Assembly: GCA_964384375.1 (NCBI GenBank)
Contig: CAYLLN010000005.1
Coordinates: forward strand, 1-64,000
Origin: CAYLLN01 sp964384375
Lineage (GTDB): Bacteria > Planctomycetota > Planctomycetia > Pirellulales > Pirellulaceae
Reading direction: 5' to 3'
Length of the DNA: 64,000 bases
Shown here: positions 50,270 to 59,293 of the stretch, one piece after another
Numbering within the stretch: position 1 is the stretch's first letter
How the letters are laid out: each line of letters opens with the position of its first letter
Notes under the pieces: model-generated
What the model was told of the DNA's origin: nothing
Seen by the model: only the letters and a program-made list of their open reading frames with translations
Databases searched by the model: none
Made by a program: the position numbers and the translations under genes

Positions 50270-50534
50270 GTTGATCCTCGTGCGCGGCAGGTCCGCGTTC
50301 TCGATTTCGTTAGAGCGGCGAGCGGCAAAAACGTCAATTGTTTCTTGAGTATTCTTCAGCATTTGCGAAGAAGTGTGGACTGCGGGAAGTTGCCCGGCTG
50401 GACAAGTTGGTGCGCCGGTGTGCGCGTCAACCTTGTCCGCCAATGCGGGCTGTGCAACGCTAGGTTGCAGTTGGGCGCGCGGCTATGCTGGCTGGCGGCA
50501 CAATCCCCCGCGTGAATCCCGCATTCCCCGTTCC

Positions 50535-51923
50535 ATGCCGATAACCGCCACGACCCGCATGATCCGCACGTTCGTACTCGCCGCGGCTGCCCTGCTGGCT
50601 TCAGCCGCCTTAGGGGCTGAAAAGCCCCACGTCGTCTTCCTCTTCACCGACGACCAGCGGGCCGACACGATCGGCGCACTTGGTAATCCGCACATCCAGA
50701 CGCCGAACCTTGATACGCTCGCCAACGCGGGAACCGTATTTCGCAATGCGTACTGCCTCGGCGGCAACTCGCCGGCAGTCTGTCTCCCTAGCCGCAACAT
50801 GCTCCTGTCCGGTCGGGCGTACTTTCGCTGGCAGGGGCCGCAAGCGCCAGCGACCGATGCGACGTTTCCTGCCGTCATGAAAGCGGCCGGCTACGAGACG
50901 TATCACCACGGCAAGCGCGGGAATACGGCCCTCTCGATTCAGGCCCAGTTCGACCACAGCCAGTACACCGAGGATCAAGCCGAGCGGACGAGCGGCGAGC
51001 CGGGGCGCGAGATCGTCGATAAGGCGATCGAGTTTGTGAAAGGGCGCGCCAGCGAGCAGCCGCTCTTCATGTACCTAGCATTTGGCAATCCCCACGATCC
51101 GCGCGTCGCGGCGAAGAAGTACTTGGAGTTGTACGACCGGGAGAAGCTGCCGATTCCGCGAAACTTCCTGCCGCTGCACCCGTTCAACAACGGCGAGCAG
51201 TTTGTCCGCGATGAGCTGCTCGCCGCGCTGCCGCGGACCGAAGCGGAAGTCCGCCAGCACTGGCACGACTATGCCGCGGTGATCACGGCGCTCGACGGGC
51301 ACATCGGCCGCTTGCTCGCGGAACTGAAGGCTCGCGGCATGTACGACAACACGATCTTCGTCTTCTCGTCGGATCAGGGGCTCGCGATGGGAAGCCACGG
51401 GCTCTTCGGGAAGCAGAATCTGTACGATGCGGGAATGAAGGTGCCGCTGTTTGTTTGCGGGCCGGGCATTCCGCGAGGGGAATCGCCAGCGATGGCGTAC
51501 TTGCTCGATGTGTTTCCGACGGTGTGTGATCTGGTCGGGGCCAAGATTCCCGAGGGACTGGATGGCCAGAGCTTGAAGCCCGTGATCGACGGCAAGGAAA
51601 AACGCGTGCGTGAGAGCCTGTTCTTCGCCTATCGCGACGTGCAACGGGCCGTGCGCGACGAGCAGTACAAGCTGATCCGCTATCCGCAGGTGAATGTGAC
51701 GCAGCTCTTCGATTTGCAGGAAGATCCCGACGAGATGCGGAACTTGGCCCATAACCCAGCGCAAGCCGAGCGGATCAAGCTACTGACGGCCGAGCTGACG
51801 CGACTGCAGAAGAGCTTTGGCGATACGACGCCGCTGGTCGTCGAGAAGCCGAGCGATCCGAAGTGGGACCCGGCCGATCGTCCGCCGCCGATGGCGAAGA
51901 AGAAAGCGGGCAAGGCGAAGTAA
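50535..51923 (+). CDS. Exported sulfatase (type I, formylglycine)
   Basis: A 462-residue sulfatase from the ATG at 50535 (another ATG at 50559). The signal peptide ends about SAALGAEKP. PHVVFLFTDDQRADTIGA supplies the calcium-binding Asp pair. AVCLPSRNMLLSGRAYF carries the CxPSR motif whose Cys must be converted to formylglycine by a separate enzyme. FMYLAFGNPHDPR, DHSQY and VFSSDQGLAMGSHGLFGKQNLYD hold other active-site residues. The C-terminus ends Lys/Ala-rich. Planctomycetes carry many such enzymes for sulfated algal polysaccharides, but the exact substrate is unknown. A prepilin peptidase gene follows. Confidence 0.93.
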   Translation: MPITATTRMIRTFVLAAAALLASAALGAEKPHVVFLFTDDQRADTIGALGNPHIQTPNLDTLANAGTVFRNAYCLGGNSPAVCLPSRNMLLSGRAYFRWQGPQAPATDATFPAVMKAAGYETYHHGKRGNTALSIQAQFDHSQYTEDQAERTSGEPGREIVDKAIEFVKGRASEQPLFMYLAFGNPHDPRVAAKKYLELYDREKLPIPRNFLPLHPFNNGEQFVRDELLAALPRTEAEVRQHWHDYAAVITALDGHIGRLLAELKARGMYDNTIFVFSSDQGLAMGSHGLFGKQNLYDAGMKVPLFVCGPGIPRGESPAMAYLLDVFPTVCDLVGAKIPEGLDGQSLKPVIDGKEKRVRESLFFAYRDVQRAVRDEQYKLIRYPQVNVTQLFDLQEDPDEMRNLAHNPAQAERIKLLTAELTRLQKSFGDTTPLVVEKPSDPKWDPADRPPPMAKKKAGKAK

Positions 51924-51992
51924 CCATGAAACGGCGGGATGCAAAGCCACGGATGGAACAGAGATTGGCACGGATGGAAAGGCGGAGGCGTA

Positions 51993-53150
51993 ATGCTCGT
52001 TGACGGAATCGACTGGAATCTCCTGGCGGAAATCCACCAGCCACCAGTTCCGCTCTGGGTGCTGGAGGCAAGCTTCAAGGCGTTTCTCGCCGCGTGGCTG
52101 TTCTACTTCGGGGCCTGCGTCGGCAGCTTCCTGAACGTCGTGGTCTATCGCCTGCCGCGGGGGCTCAATCTGGTCCATCCCGGCTCGCGCTGTCCGACGT
52201 GCGGCCATGCGATTCGGGCCCGCGATAACCTGCCGATCCTCGGTTGGCTCGTGCTGCGGGGCCGCTGCCGCGATTGCCGCGAGCCGATCGCAGCGCGGTA
52301 CTACTTCGTCGAACTCACGGTGGGGCTGCTATTCCTGGTGATTGGGGTGTTTGAGGCGTTCTGGCCGCGCGGCGTGCTCCCGCCGCTGGAGGCGGGCCGG
52401 CACTGGCTGGCGATGCACAATGGCGCGGCGTTCTGGTCGATGTATGCAGTACATGTCGGACTGGCCGCGACGCTCGTCACGGCGACGCTCATCGAGTACG
52501 ACGGCTCACGCGTGCCGCGGCGGCTGTTTGCTCCCCTCCTCCTCGCCGGTCTAGGCCTGCCAATGCTCTGGCCGAGCATCCGTCCGTTGCCTCTGGCGCC
52601 GCAACTCTTCTGGCCCGCTTGGCTGGCGGGGTTCGGCGACGGCCTGGCGGGGATTACGGCAGGAGCCACGCTCGGTTCCTGCGTGGCCTTCGGCTGGTGG
52701 CTCGGAAACGGTCGCAGAGTCTGGCTCAAAGCCGCTCCTGTCACGCTCTTTGCCGCTGCCGGCTGTGTGCTCGGCTGGCAGCGGATGCTGGAGGTCGCAC
52801 CGCTGGCGGTTCTGGTCTATGCCGTCGGTGTGGCTGCGACTCGTTCCTCGAAGACGATCTTTCCGCTGGCTGCGCCGCTGCTCACGCTGGCCTTGCCCCT
52901 CCTCTTGCCGCTGGGGCTGCACTATTTTCGCGCGGCGGACCTCGCACGCAACTACGATCAACTGGTGGTCGCTGCTGCCGCCCTGTCCGTCGCACTGCTC
53001 GCATATGTCGCAGGACGATTGGCCGGTCCGCAGTACTTCCTGCCGCCGCCGGAGTATTCACCGCCCGCGGCTGAACCAACGATCGCAAATCCGCCGGCAA
53101 TCGCGCCCAGCGAGCCAGTCTCTGAAACCTCTCCTGCTCCTCCCTCATGA
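51993..53150 (+). CDS. A24-family prepilin peptidase with altered active site
   Basis: A 385-residue inner-membrane protein from the ATG at 51993. ACVGSFLNVVVYRLPRGLNLV and CPTCGHAIRARDNLPILGWLVLRGRCRDC (two CxxC pairs) are the amino-terminal signature of prepilin leader peptidase/N-methyltransferases. Later helices include the segment LIEYDGSRVPRRLF, where family members usually have an ID...P with catalytic Asp; here Glu takes that place, with Asp two residues on. The second catalytic region is AGFGDGLAGITAGATLG (GxGD intact). The tail is long and Pro/Ala-rich. Its stop overlaps the start of the LOG gene (ATGA), so the two are coupled. Confidence 0.85.
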   Translation: MLVDGIDWNLLAEIHQPPVPLWVLEASFKAFLAAWLFYFGACVGSFLNVVVYRLPRGLNLVHPGSRCPTCGHAIRARDNLPILGWLVLRGRCRDCREPIAARYYFVELTVGLLFLVIGVFEAFWPRGVLPPLEAGRHWLAMHNGAAFWSMYAVHVGLAATLVTATLIEYDGSRVPRRLFAPLLLAGLGLPMLWPSIRPLPLAPQLFWPAWLAGFGDGLAGITAGATLGSCVAFGWWLGNGRRVWLKAAPVTLFAAAGCVLGWQRMLEVAPLAVLVYAVGVAATRSSKTIFPLAAPLLTLALPLLLPLGLHYFRAADLARNYDQLVVAAAALSVALLAYVAGRLAGPQYFLPPPEYSPPAAEPTIANPPAIAPSEPVSETSPAPPS

Positions 53151-53992
53151 ACGACAAGCACTCCGATCCGCCGCGGTGGCCGAACTACTTGCTCGCCGAG
53201 GAAGACGAGAACCTCCTCAAGCGGCCGGAGCTCCGCCCCGTCCGGCTGCAGCTCGAGCTGCTCAAACCGGACATCATCTTCGAGGAGCAGAACATCTCCT
53301 CGACGCTCGTCGTCTTTGGCGGAACACAGATCGTCGAGCGGAGCATCGCCGAGAAGCGTCTGGAGGCGGCTCGTGAAATCGCGGCCAATGACCCGACGAA
53401 CACGACGAAGCAGCGCGACGTATCCCGCGCGGAGCGCATTCTCGCGAAGAGCCATTACTACGACGCGGCTCGCGAGTTCTCGCAGCTCGTCTCACAGACC
53501 TGTCAGGTGCAGGGGCGTTGTGACTTCGCCGTCGTCACCGGGGGCGGGCCGGGGATCATGGAAGCCGCCAACCGCGGAGCGGACGACGTCGGTGCCAAGT
53601 CGATCGGTCTGAACATCACGCTCCCCGAGGAGCAGCGGCCCAACGAGTACATCACGCCGGAACTGTGCTTCCTGTTCCGCTACTTCGCGATCCGCAAGAT
53701 GCACTTTCTCCTGCGGGCCCGCGGACTCGTCGTCTTTCCCGGCGGTTTTGGCACGCTCGACGAGCTGTTCGAGGTGCTCACGCTGCGGCAGGTCGGCCGG
53801 ATGCAGCCGATCCCGGTCATCCTCTATGGCCGCGAGTTCTGGGACCGCGTGCTCAACCTGCAATTCCTCGCCGACGAAGGGACAATTCGGGACGAGCACC
53901 TGAAGCTCATCTCTTATGCCGAGACGCCGCACGAGGCCTGGGAAATCATTCGCAAGTTCTACGGTATGCCGGAGACGTTTGCGCGGGATTAG
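53147..53992 (+). CDS. LOG/TIGR00730-family Rossmann-fold protein
   Basis: A 281-residue protein. VVTGGGPGIMEAANRGADD and VVFPGGFGTLDELFEVLTLRQ are the phosphate-binding and PGGxGTxxE signatures of the family that includes cytokinin-nucleotide phosphoribohydrolases (LOG), often misannotated as lysine decarboxylase. The N-terminal region is longer than usual, with LVVFGGTQIVERSIAE at about residues 54-70. A nucleoside monophosphate is the likely substrate. The start overlaps the prepilin peptidase stop, although no functional link is obvious. Confidence 0.88.
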   Translation: MNDKHSDPPRWPNYLLAEEDENLLKRPELRPVRLQLELLKPDIIFEEQNISSTLVVFGGTQIVERSIAEKRLEAAREIAANDPTNTTKQRDVSRAERILAKSHYYDAAREFSQLVSQTCQVQGRCDFAVVTGGGPGIMEAANRGADDVGAKSIGLNITLPEEQRPNEYITPELCFLFRYFAIRKMHFLLRARGLVVFPGGFGTLDELFEVLTLRQVGRMQPIPVILYGREFWDRVLNLQFLADEGTIRDEHLKLISYAETPHEAWEIIRKFYGMPETFARD

Positions 53993-54769
53993 TCACGGCG
54001 TCCAAATTGCTCGCGCCCCGCCCACCCGCCGCGCCTTGATCCGCACATACGGCGCAACGTAGCGGCTGCGGTGGGCGAAGTCGCCCATGGCTGCGTCGGC
54101 TTTGGCGTGCAGCGGTTCGATCAGGTCTTCGATCGCGAAGCCCGCCCGGCACATGCCGCCGAGCAGCTCTTCCCAGCGGTGCACGTATTCGAGCGTCCCC
54201 TCTTCGCGGTGCGGGCTGCCGATCACCGGCGGCAACGGGCCGCTGCGATAGTACGGCTCAACGAGTTCGTAGCCGCGGGGCGACGCGACAATGTCGGCTT
54301 GCAGGCTCGTCGGAGATTTGTGCTGGCTGATGTAGAGGCCGCCGGGACGCGTGACGCGAGCCACTTCGCGAAAGACGGGAGCCACCTCCGGCACGTAACA
54401 CGTGCTGACCGGGTGAATCACGAGGTCGAAGCTGGCCGCGGCAAGCATCGGCATGTCGTCCATGCTCGCTTCGATCGTCCGCAGCTCAATCCGCCGCTCA
54501 GCCGCCACTTGCCGATCGAGTTCCAACATCGCCGGGCTCAGATCGACCACCGTCACAATCGCCCCCGCTGCGGCATACAGCGGCCCATGCTTGCCGCCGC
54601 CTGCCGCCAAGCAGAGCAGCGACTTGCCACGGATATCGCCGCCGAGCCATCCCGGCTGGTCGAGCTTCGCCAGCGGAGCAACAAAGTCCTCATCCTTGGC
54701 CGGCCGCGTGAACGCCTGCCGCCGCGCCACCAATTCATCCCAAGCGCGGCGGTTGTGGTGGGTGGTCAT
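53993..54769 (-). CDS. Class I SAM-dependent methyltransferase
   Basis: A 258-residue methyltransferase. GKSLLCLAAGGGKHGPLYAAAGAIVTVVDLSPAMLELDR contains SAM-binding motif I and the acidic end of strand 2. IEASMDDMPMLAAASFDLVIHPVSTCYVPEV and REVARVTRPGGLYISQHKSP are the typical motif-post-I and strand-5 segments. The final 80 residues carry the substrate part and are not recognised. It converges on the LOG gene, with stops one base apart. No linked pathway is visible. Confidence 0.85.
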   Translation of the reverse strand: MTTHHNRRAWDELVARRQAFTRPAKDEDFVAPLAKLDQPGWLGGDIRGKSLLCLAAGGGKHGPLYAAAGAIVTVVDLSPAMLELDRQVAAERRIELRTIEASMDDMPMLAAASFDLVIHPVSTCYVPEVAPVFREVARVTRPGGLYISQHKSPTSLQADIVASPRGYELVEPYYRSGPLPPVIGSPHREEGTLEYVHRWEELLGGMCRAGFAIEDLIEPLHAKADAAMGDFAHRSRYVAPYVRIKARRVGGARAIWTP

Positions 54770-54954
54770 AGGTGCTTTTTACGAAACGGAACGCGACTAC
54801 CCGACCGACTATCCAACCCGGCGAGCACTACGTGGCAAGCAGAAATCTGCACGATGAACCGCAGACAGAATAGGAATTGCACGTAGAATGTGACTAGGAT
54901 ACCCTTCTCCTGCCGTTGGTTGCAGGGTCGCGACTGGTCAGATTTGCCATTTGA

Positions 54955-55809
54955 ATGCTTGCTAACGCTGTCCAGCCTCCGTTACCGGATTATTCCAATC
55001 CCCCTGTCGTTGAGACAGTGCTAGGGATTCAGTTCGACCGCCTTTCGCGGTTTCGAAACGCTCACCTGGGAACATTTTGGCAGACTCTCGATCCGATTAT
55101 GTGGCCGACGATCGAGGATGCTCCGCCCCTCACCTCTCAGTTTGAGCGTTTTTCGGGCGCGTCTCGATGGGCGAGATCCGTTCAACTTCAGTTGACACAA
55201 GATCTCTCATGCCGAATGCAGGCGAGAAACGCCGATAGCACTCGGATGATTCAGTTGCAGAATTCTCGATTGCACTTGAATTGGATCAAGACCGCAGGCC
55301 AGCCGTACCCGAGGTACGAAGTGGTACGTAACGAATTTCGCCCCGTCGTTGAAAAGTTCGCGCAAATCGTCGCCAAACACGACCTCGGTGACTTTCGTCC
55401 AAACCAGTGGGAAGTCACCTACGTAAACCAGATTCCAGCGGGAACGGTTTGGCGCACGCCAGCAGATTGGGGATTCTTTCGACCCCTTGCTGGAATGCCG
55501 GCCATCGAGGGAGTCGCCGAAGCTGAAAGTTTCGGCGGGGAATGGCACTTCGTCATCCCCGGTCAACGTGGTCGCCTGCACATCGACTGGCAACACGGGA
55601 GTGACGCGACCGGTCAGGAAGGTGATTCCGGAGCTGTGAACGCAATCAGAATGACTCTTACCGCACGCGGTTCCATTCCAAATGGGGACGCTGCCGTTTC
55701 GATGGCATTTGATGGTTTGGACTTAGGGCGTGCAACGATTGTCAAGGCATTCGCGGATTTGATGAGCGCTGATGCGAATCAATACTGGGGACTCTCCAAT
55801 GCCCATTGA
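54955..55809 (+). CDS. TIGR04255-family protein
   Basis: A 284-residue protein. The opening DYSNPPVVETVLGIQFDRL is the characteristic start of TIGR04255, a sporadically distributed family of unknown function. Later segments are LQLTQDLSCRMQARNADSTRMIQLQNSRLHLNWIK, QPYPRYEVVRNEFRPVVEKFAQIV, NQWEVTYVNQIPAG and, near the end, FDGLDLGRATIVKAFADLMSADANQYWGL. Composition is more A/T-rich than the flanks and codon use differs, suggesting acquisition. Its stop lies inside the start region of the next ORF (8-base overlap), and a third small ORF follows, so the three form a cassette. Confidence 0.85.
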   Translation: MLANAVQPPLPDYSNPPVVETVLGIQFDRLSRFRNAHLGTFWQTLDPIMWPTIEDAPPLTSQFERFSGASRWARSVQLQLTQDLSCRMQARNADSTRMIQLQNSRLHLNWIKTAGQPYPRYEVVRNEFRPVVEKFAQIVAKHDLGDFRPNQWEVTYVNQIPAGTVWRTPADWGFFRPLAGMPAIEGVAEAESFGGEWHFVIPGQRGRLHIDWQHGSDATGQEGDSGAVNAIRMTLTARGSIPNGDAAVSMAFDGLDLGRATIVKAFADLMSADANQYWGLSNAH

Positions 55810-56212
55810 AATCCGTGAGTTCATTTCCCCCCCGCTCATGCATGCGGTTGGGACCACGAGCGACATCGAATCGCCATTGACGCGATGTGGAGGCGCGGCT
55901 GCATCTGCGTGGCAACAAGTAATTGATGGCACGCTTTTGTTGTGGTTGCGCGATCCCGAACTGTTGGCCGATGCTGACGTGAATCCACCGACTGGGGCCA
56001 TCATTCGAACCGCACTAGATGTCGCCGAAAAACTTAAAGAAGACGGCCTCGCCCCCCCCGACTCGGTCGTTCCGGATCCAAATGGCGGCATCGTGTTTGA
56101 GCTTAGGAGCGGCTCGATCGTGGAGTCCATCCACGTGTGGGACGATGGTCAGGTCGAATTTATGAAGTTTGACCGTGGGAAACTGGTTGAGCGAACGCCC
56201 TGGCGATACTGA
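55799..56212 (+). CDS. Small companion of the TIGR04255-like protein
   Basis: A 137-residue protein from the ATG at 55799, overlapping the end of the preceding gene. MPIEIREFISPP opens it. A helical middle (IIRTALDVAEKLKEDGLAPP) leads to PNGGIVFELRSGSIVESIHVWDDGQVEFMKFDRGKLVER, a small beta-sheet with regular alternation. No named family is recognised. The overlap means translation is coupled to the TIGR04255 gene, so the two products probably act together. Confidence 0.6.
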   Translation: MPIEIREFISPPLMHAVGTTSDIESPLTRCGGAAASAWQQVIDGTLLLWLRDPELLADADVNPPTGAIIRTALDVAEKLKEDGLAPPDSVVPDPNGGIVFELRSGSIVESIHVWDDGQVEFMKFDRGKLVERTPWRY

Positions 56213-56235
56213 GTTGACCACAGCGAGAATCCGGC

Positions 56236-56643
56236 GTGGCCGATGGCACTGAACCCATTGCCGACGATGAGTTGTTGTACCGTCGTATCCCATACAGCTG
56301 GCACGACACGGCTTCTGGGCGGCCTTCTGCCCAGGCGTTCGCCCCTCATAAGACGCGCGACGTAACAGGACTATCGCTCTCGCGCGCGAAGTACAAAACA
56401 GTCCAAGACGCTGCACTTGGGCAACCCGGCAAGACGTACTATGTGGCAGTGTTGTTGGCCGGCGATGTGCGGCAAGCGAGAATCGCCATCGAGCCGCGTC
56501 CGCTGCTTGGCGACCCAGGGCACTGCGAGTTCCCCGATTTGCGCGCCGAAACGTATAAGGACGATGCGACGATCGAACGGCAGCAGTTGCTCGTTGGTCT
56601 ATGCTTGCGTGTCGAAGGTCCGTTCTCTACCCCGTCTAGCTAG
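56236..56643 (+). CDS. Third gene of the TIGR04255 cassette, function unknown
   Basis: A 135-residue protein from a GTG at 56236, 23 bases after the previous stop. LLYRRIPYSWHDTASGRPSAQAFAPHK, DVTGLSLSRAKYKTVQDAALGQPGKTYYVAVLLAG and IAIEPRPLLGDPGHCEFPDL are its distinctive segments. It is compact and soluble with no signal peptide. I do not recognise a named family. Position and spacing make it the likely third component of the cassette. It converges on the DUF4159 gene, 15 bases away. Confidence 0.55.
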   Translation: MADGTEPIADDELLYRRIPYSWHDTASGRPSAQAFAPHKTRDVTGLSLSRAKYKTVQDAALGQPGKTYYVAVLLAGDVRQARIAIEPRPLLGDPGHCEFPDLRAETYKDDATIERQQLLVGLCLRVEGPFSTPSS

Positions 56644-56658
56644 AACTGAATCGCCGAC

Positions 56659-59034
56659 TTACTGCTGCAGCGCATAGAGCAGCACGTTCGCACCGATCTT
56701 CGCCGCGTCGGGCGGGATGTAGCCTTTGCAATCGAGCGAGGCCCCTTTCTCCAGGGCGCAACTGATGTCGTAAGGGGAGAGGATCACGGCAATGCGGCCG
56801 TCGATTTCGAGCCCTTCTAGGAGCGGCGTCGTCTTCGTGAGCTTCGCCGTCAGCGGGTCCCCTTCGTCACGAAGCTGCGGGTCGCGGAGCGTCACACTCT
56901 GCAGGGCAAATCCGCGAAACTCCTCGGTGAACAGCGGGTGGCTTGGCGGAATGCGCGTGAACGTCGCTTCGGGATACATCATCTTGAGTTCGGCTCGGAG
57001 CGAGTCGGCGAAGTCCTTGCTGGCACAAATCGCGTCGGCGAAGACGAAGCCGCCCCGGTCGAGATATTCCTTGAGCGCCTTTCTCTCGCCGCCGGACCAG
57101 CGAAAGCTCCGGCGGCCGTGCATGAAGACGAGCGGGTAGTCGAGCAGCTTCTCGTGATCCGGGGCGAGCGGCCGCTTCTCGTAATCGACCCGCATCTGCA
57201 ATTGCTGCTCCATGACGGCCAGCAAGTTGTTGAGGGCGCTTGGCGCGTCGTCGCTGCCGCCGCCGTGCGACAGCTTGGGAACGACGAGCGCCCCGCGGGG
57301 CGACTTTCCGCCGGGGTTGCTCACGGCGATTTGCGGCCGGTCGAGCTTGTGCTTCAGCTCGCGGTTCGTGGCGTAAGAGACGACGTTCACGCCTAGTGCG
57401 GTGACTGCCTCGATCTGGTTCTTCACGTCGGCCGAGTGCGGCAGCTCGCGGTACGGATGTGACAGCTCCCAGTAGCACGACATGCTCCGCGGGCAGTAGA
57501 TGACGCTCGTGCGGCAGCAAGCATCCAGGCCCCACAGCCAGAACTCCGGATCGGCGGGGAGGTATTTGGGATCGACCCGCTGCTGGGCGTACCAGACGGC
57601 ATGGTCCGGCGGCAGCTTGCGGAGCTCGCTGTCCTTGAACAGCTCGGCCATGAGTGCCCGGAACTCGCGGTCGAACTGATCCCCATTGCAGCCATTGCCG
57701 CTGCAGGCCTCGGCGAAGATGAAGCCGCCACTCTCGACGTACGCCTTAAGAGCCTGCTTCTGTTCGGCGGCGAGGCGCAGGCCGTCGGCCCCGCTGATGA
57801 AAAGGACCGGCGCTTCGAGCAAGTCGGCCACGCCGGCTTTGCGGGCGTCGATCGTCTGCCACGAAAGGTCGCGCTCCCACGCCTTCTCGATCCGCATCGT
57901 CAAGTGCTGTACGGCCCGCCGATGATGGTCCCAGTCGGTCGAGCCGCCAATCGCGTCCGGCTGATGCTTGTACTTGGCCATGACGACCGGGCGGCGTCCC
58001 TTGGAAAGGAACAATAGCGAGAGCGACGTGGCAATGACCGGATCGTTCTCGACGAAGCCGACCCCCTGCCAACTGCCGTTGAGCGTCGCCTTTTGCATCT
58101 CGACGAGGTGCTCGCTCCCTTCGCGATACCAATCGTGCTCTCCGAGAAACCGCTGCCCCGACATGCGGCCGACGCGCTCCATGCCATAGAGGTAATACAG
58201 CAGCCAGTTCACCGAGCCGCCGGGCTCGGAACTCGGATTGCGTACGACCGAGAAGTGCCGTCCCATCCAGGTGATCGCGTTTTGCAGCGGGTCGTCGGGC
58301 GTTTGATTGCCGCAGCAGACGATGCGGCCATCGACCACATTGGCATCGCCGGTGTGCAAACGATCGCGAGCGATGATCAGCGACGCGATGGCGGCACAGG
58401 TCATGCTGCCGCTCTCGGGATGGCCGCGCTCGTATCCAAAGCCGCCGGTTGGCCCCTGCATGCCGGGCTGCGTCCAGTAATTGAGGGCGAGCTGCCAGGT
58501 CTGATCCTCGACCTTCACGCCGGCCCTCTCAGCCTCGTGCAAGGCGAGCATCGCGAATTGTGTATTGGAGTTGTCGGCCCGGCCGCGCGACGAAGTGTAC
58601 GACCAGCCCCCTTTGGTCGAGTTCGTCGCTTCGCGGATTTGGTTTCCTTCGAGCCAAGCCGCCAGCTTCCCAATCTTGATTTTGTAATTCTCCGGATCGG
58701 CCTGACTAAAGGCCATAATCATCAGGGAGACTGAATAGGTCTGCTTGGGGCCCTCCAGCTTGTCGAGATAGGACAGTGCTGCCTTGATCTGTGGGTCGTC
58801 CTTGGGGACGCCGCTGTTCAGCAGTGCCAGCGTGCAAAGTGCCGTCAGGCCCCCCGGCTCTCCTTTGTATTCCGTCCAGTTCCCGTTCGTCTTGTCCTGC
58901 CGCTTGAGCAGATAATCCCGGCCGGTCCGAATCGCCTCATCGACCTGGGACGCCGTCACTTCCCCCCGCGCAGGCTGCACAACCGCTGCAAAGAGCGCAA
59001 GCCCAGCGATGGCGATTGTGACGGATCGAAACAT
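56659..59034 (-). CDS. DUF4159 protein with prenyltransferase-like barrel
   Basis: A 791-residue exported protein (signal about 1-25, VQPARGEV). Residues about 30-360 form repeats like those of squalene-cyclase/prenyltransferase-type barrels (ALCTLALLNSGVPKDDPQIKAALSYLDKL; LYYLYGMERVGRMSGQRFLGEHDWYREG). Two DUF4159-type segments follow: one with APVLFISGADGLRLAAEQKQALKAYVESGGFIFAEACSG (about 415), one with YPLVFMHGRRSFRWSGGERKALKEYLDRGGFVFADAICA (about 635). Each is an ATPase- or glutamine-amidotransferase-like Rossmann layer. In planctomycetes such genes lie near MoxR/DUF58 genes, and here moxR is divergent, 259 bp away. Confidence 0.85.
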   Translation of the reverse strand: MFRSVTIAIAGLALFAAVVQPARGEVTASQVDEAIRTGRDYLLKRQDKTNGNWTEYKGEPGGLTALCTLALLNSGVPKDDPQIKAALSYLDKLEGPKQTYSVSLMIMAFSQADPENYKIKIGKLAAWLEGNQIREATNSTKGGWSYTSSRGRADNSNTQFAMLALHEAERAGVKVEDQTWQLALNYWTQPGMQGPTGGFGYERGHPESGSMTCAAIASLIIARDRLHTGDANVVDGRIVCCGNQTPDDPLQNAITWMGRHFSVVRNPSSEPGGSVNWLLYYLYGMERVGRMSGQRFLGEHDWYREGSEHLVEMQKATLNGSWQGVGFVENDPVIATSLSLLFLSKGRRPVVMAKYKHQPDAIGGSTDWDHHRRAVQHLTMRIEKAWERDLSWQTIDARKAGVADLLEAPVLFISGADGLRLAAEQKQALKAYVESGGFIFAEACSGNGCNGDQFDREFRALMAELFKDSELRKLPPDHAVWYAQQRVDPKYLPADPEFWLWGLDACCRTSVIYCPRSMSCYWELSHPYRELPHSADVKNQIEAVTALGVNVVSYATNRELKHKLDRPQIAVSNPGGKSPRGALVVPKLSHGGGSDDAPSALNNLLAVMEQQLQMRVDYEKRPLAPDHEKLLDYPLVFMHGRRSFRWSGGERKALKEYLDRGGFVFADAICASKDFADSLRAELKMMYPEATFTRIPPSHPLFTEEFRGFALQSVTLRDPQLRDEGDPLTAKLTKTTPLLEGLEIDGRIAVILSPYDISCALEKGASLDCKGYIPPDAAKIGANVLLYALQQ

Positions 59035-59218
59035 TCCCGCGGCCTCCCGGCTGAGCCAGATGCATCCTTACCGCTATCATAGGTTTGACCCAAAGTCGGG
59101 ACAATGAATGCTGCCCCCCAAACAGCCGTTGGCCCGAACAATCACGAAAACACGAAAGCGGGAAACGCGAAAAGGGCCAAATCGACGCCCTGTGCATTCG
59201 CAAACTGATGGTTAGCCA

Positions 59219-59291
59219 GCCCCGGCTCGGCGGGAGCCTCGCCCTCCCAAGTTCCTGCTGAATCCTGAACCCCGAACCCTGAACCCTAGCC
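59219..59291. repeat. Dispersed repeats before moxR
   Basis: Bases 59223-59252 read CGGCTCGGCGGGAGCCTCGC, then CCTCCCAAG, the reverse complement of the last unit at 9867-9893. Bases 59263-59288 hold CCTGAACCCCGAACCCTG-type units, similar in style to the repeat at 11617-11709. Together they fill the leader of moxR and leave no clear Shine-Dalgarno. Confidence 0.6.
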
Positions 59292-59293
59292 GC

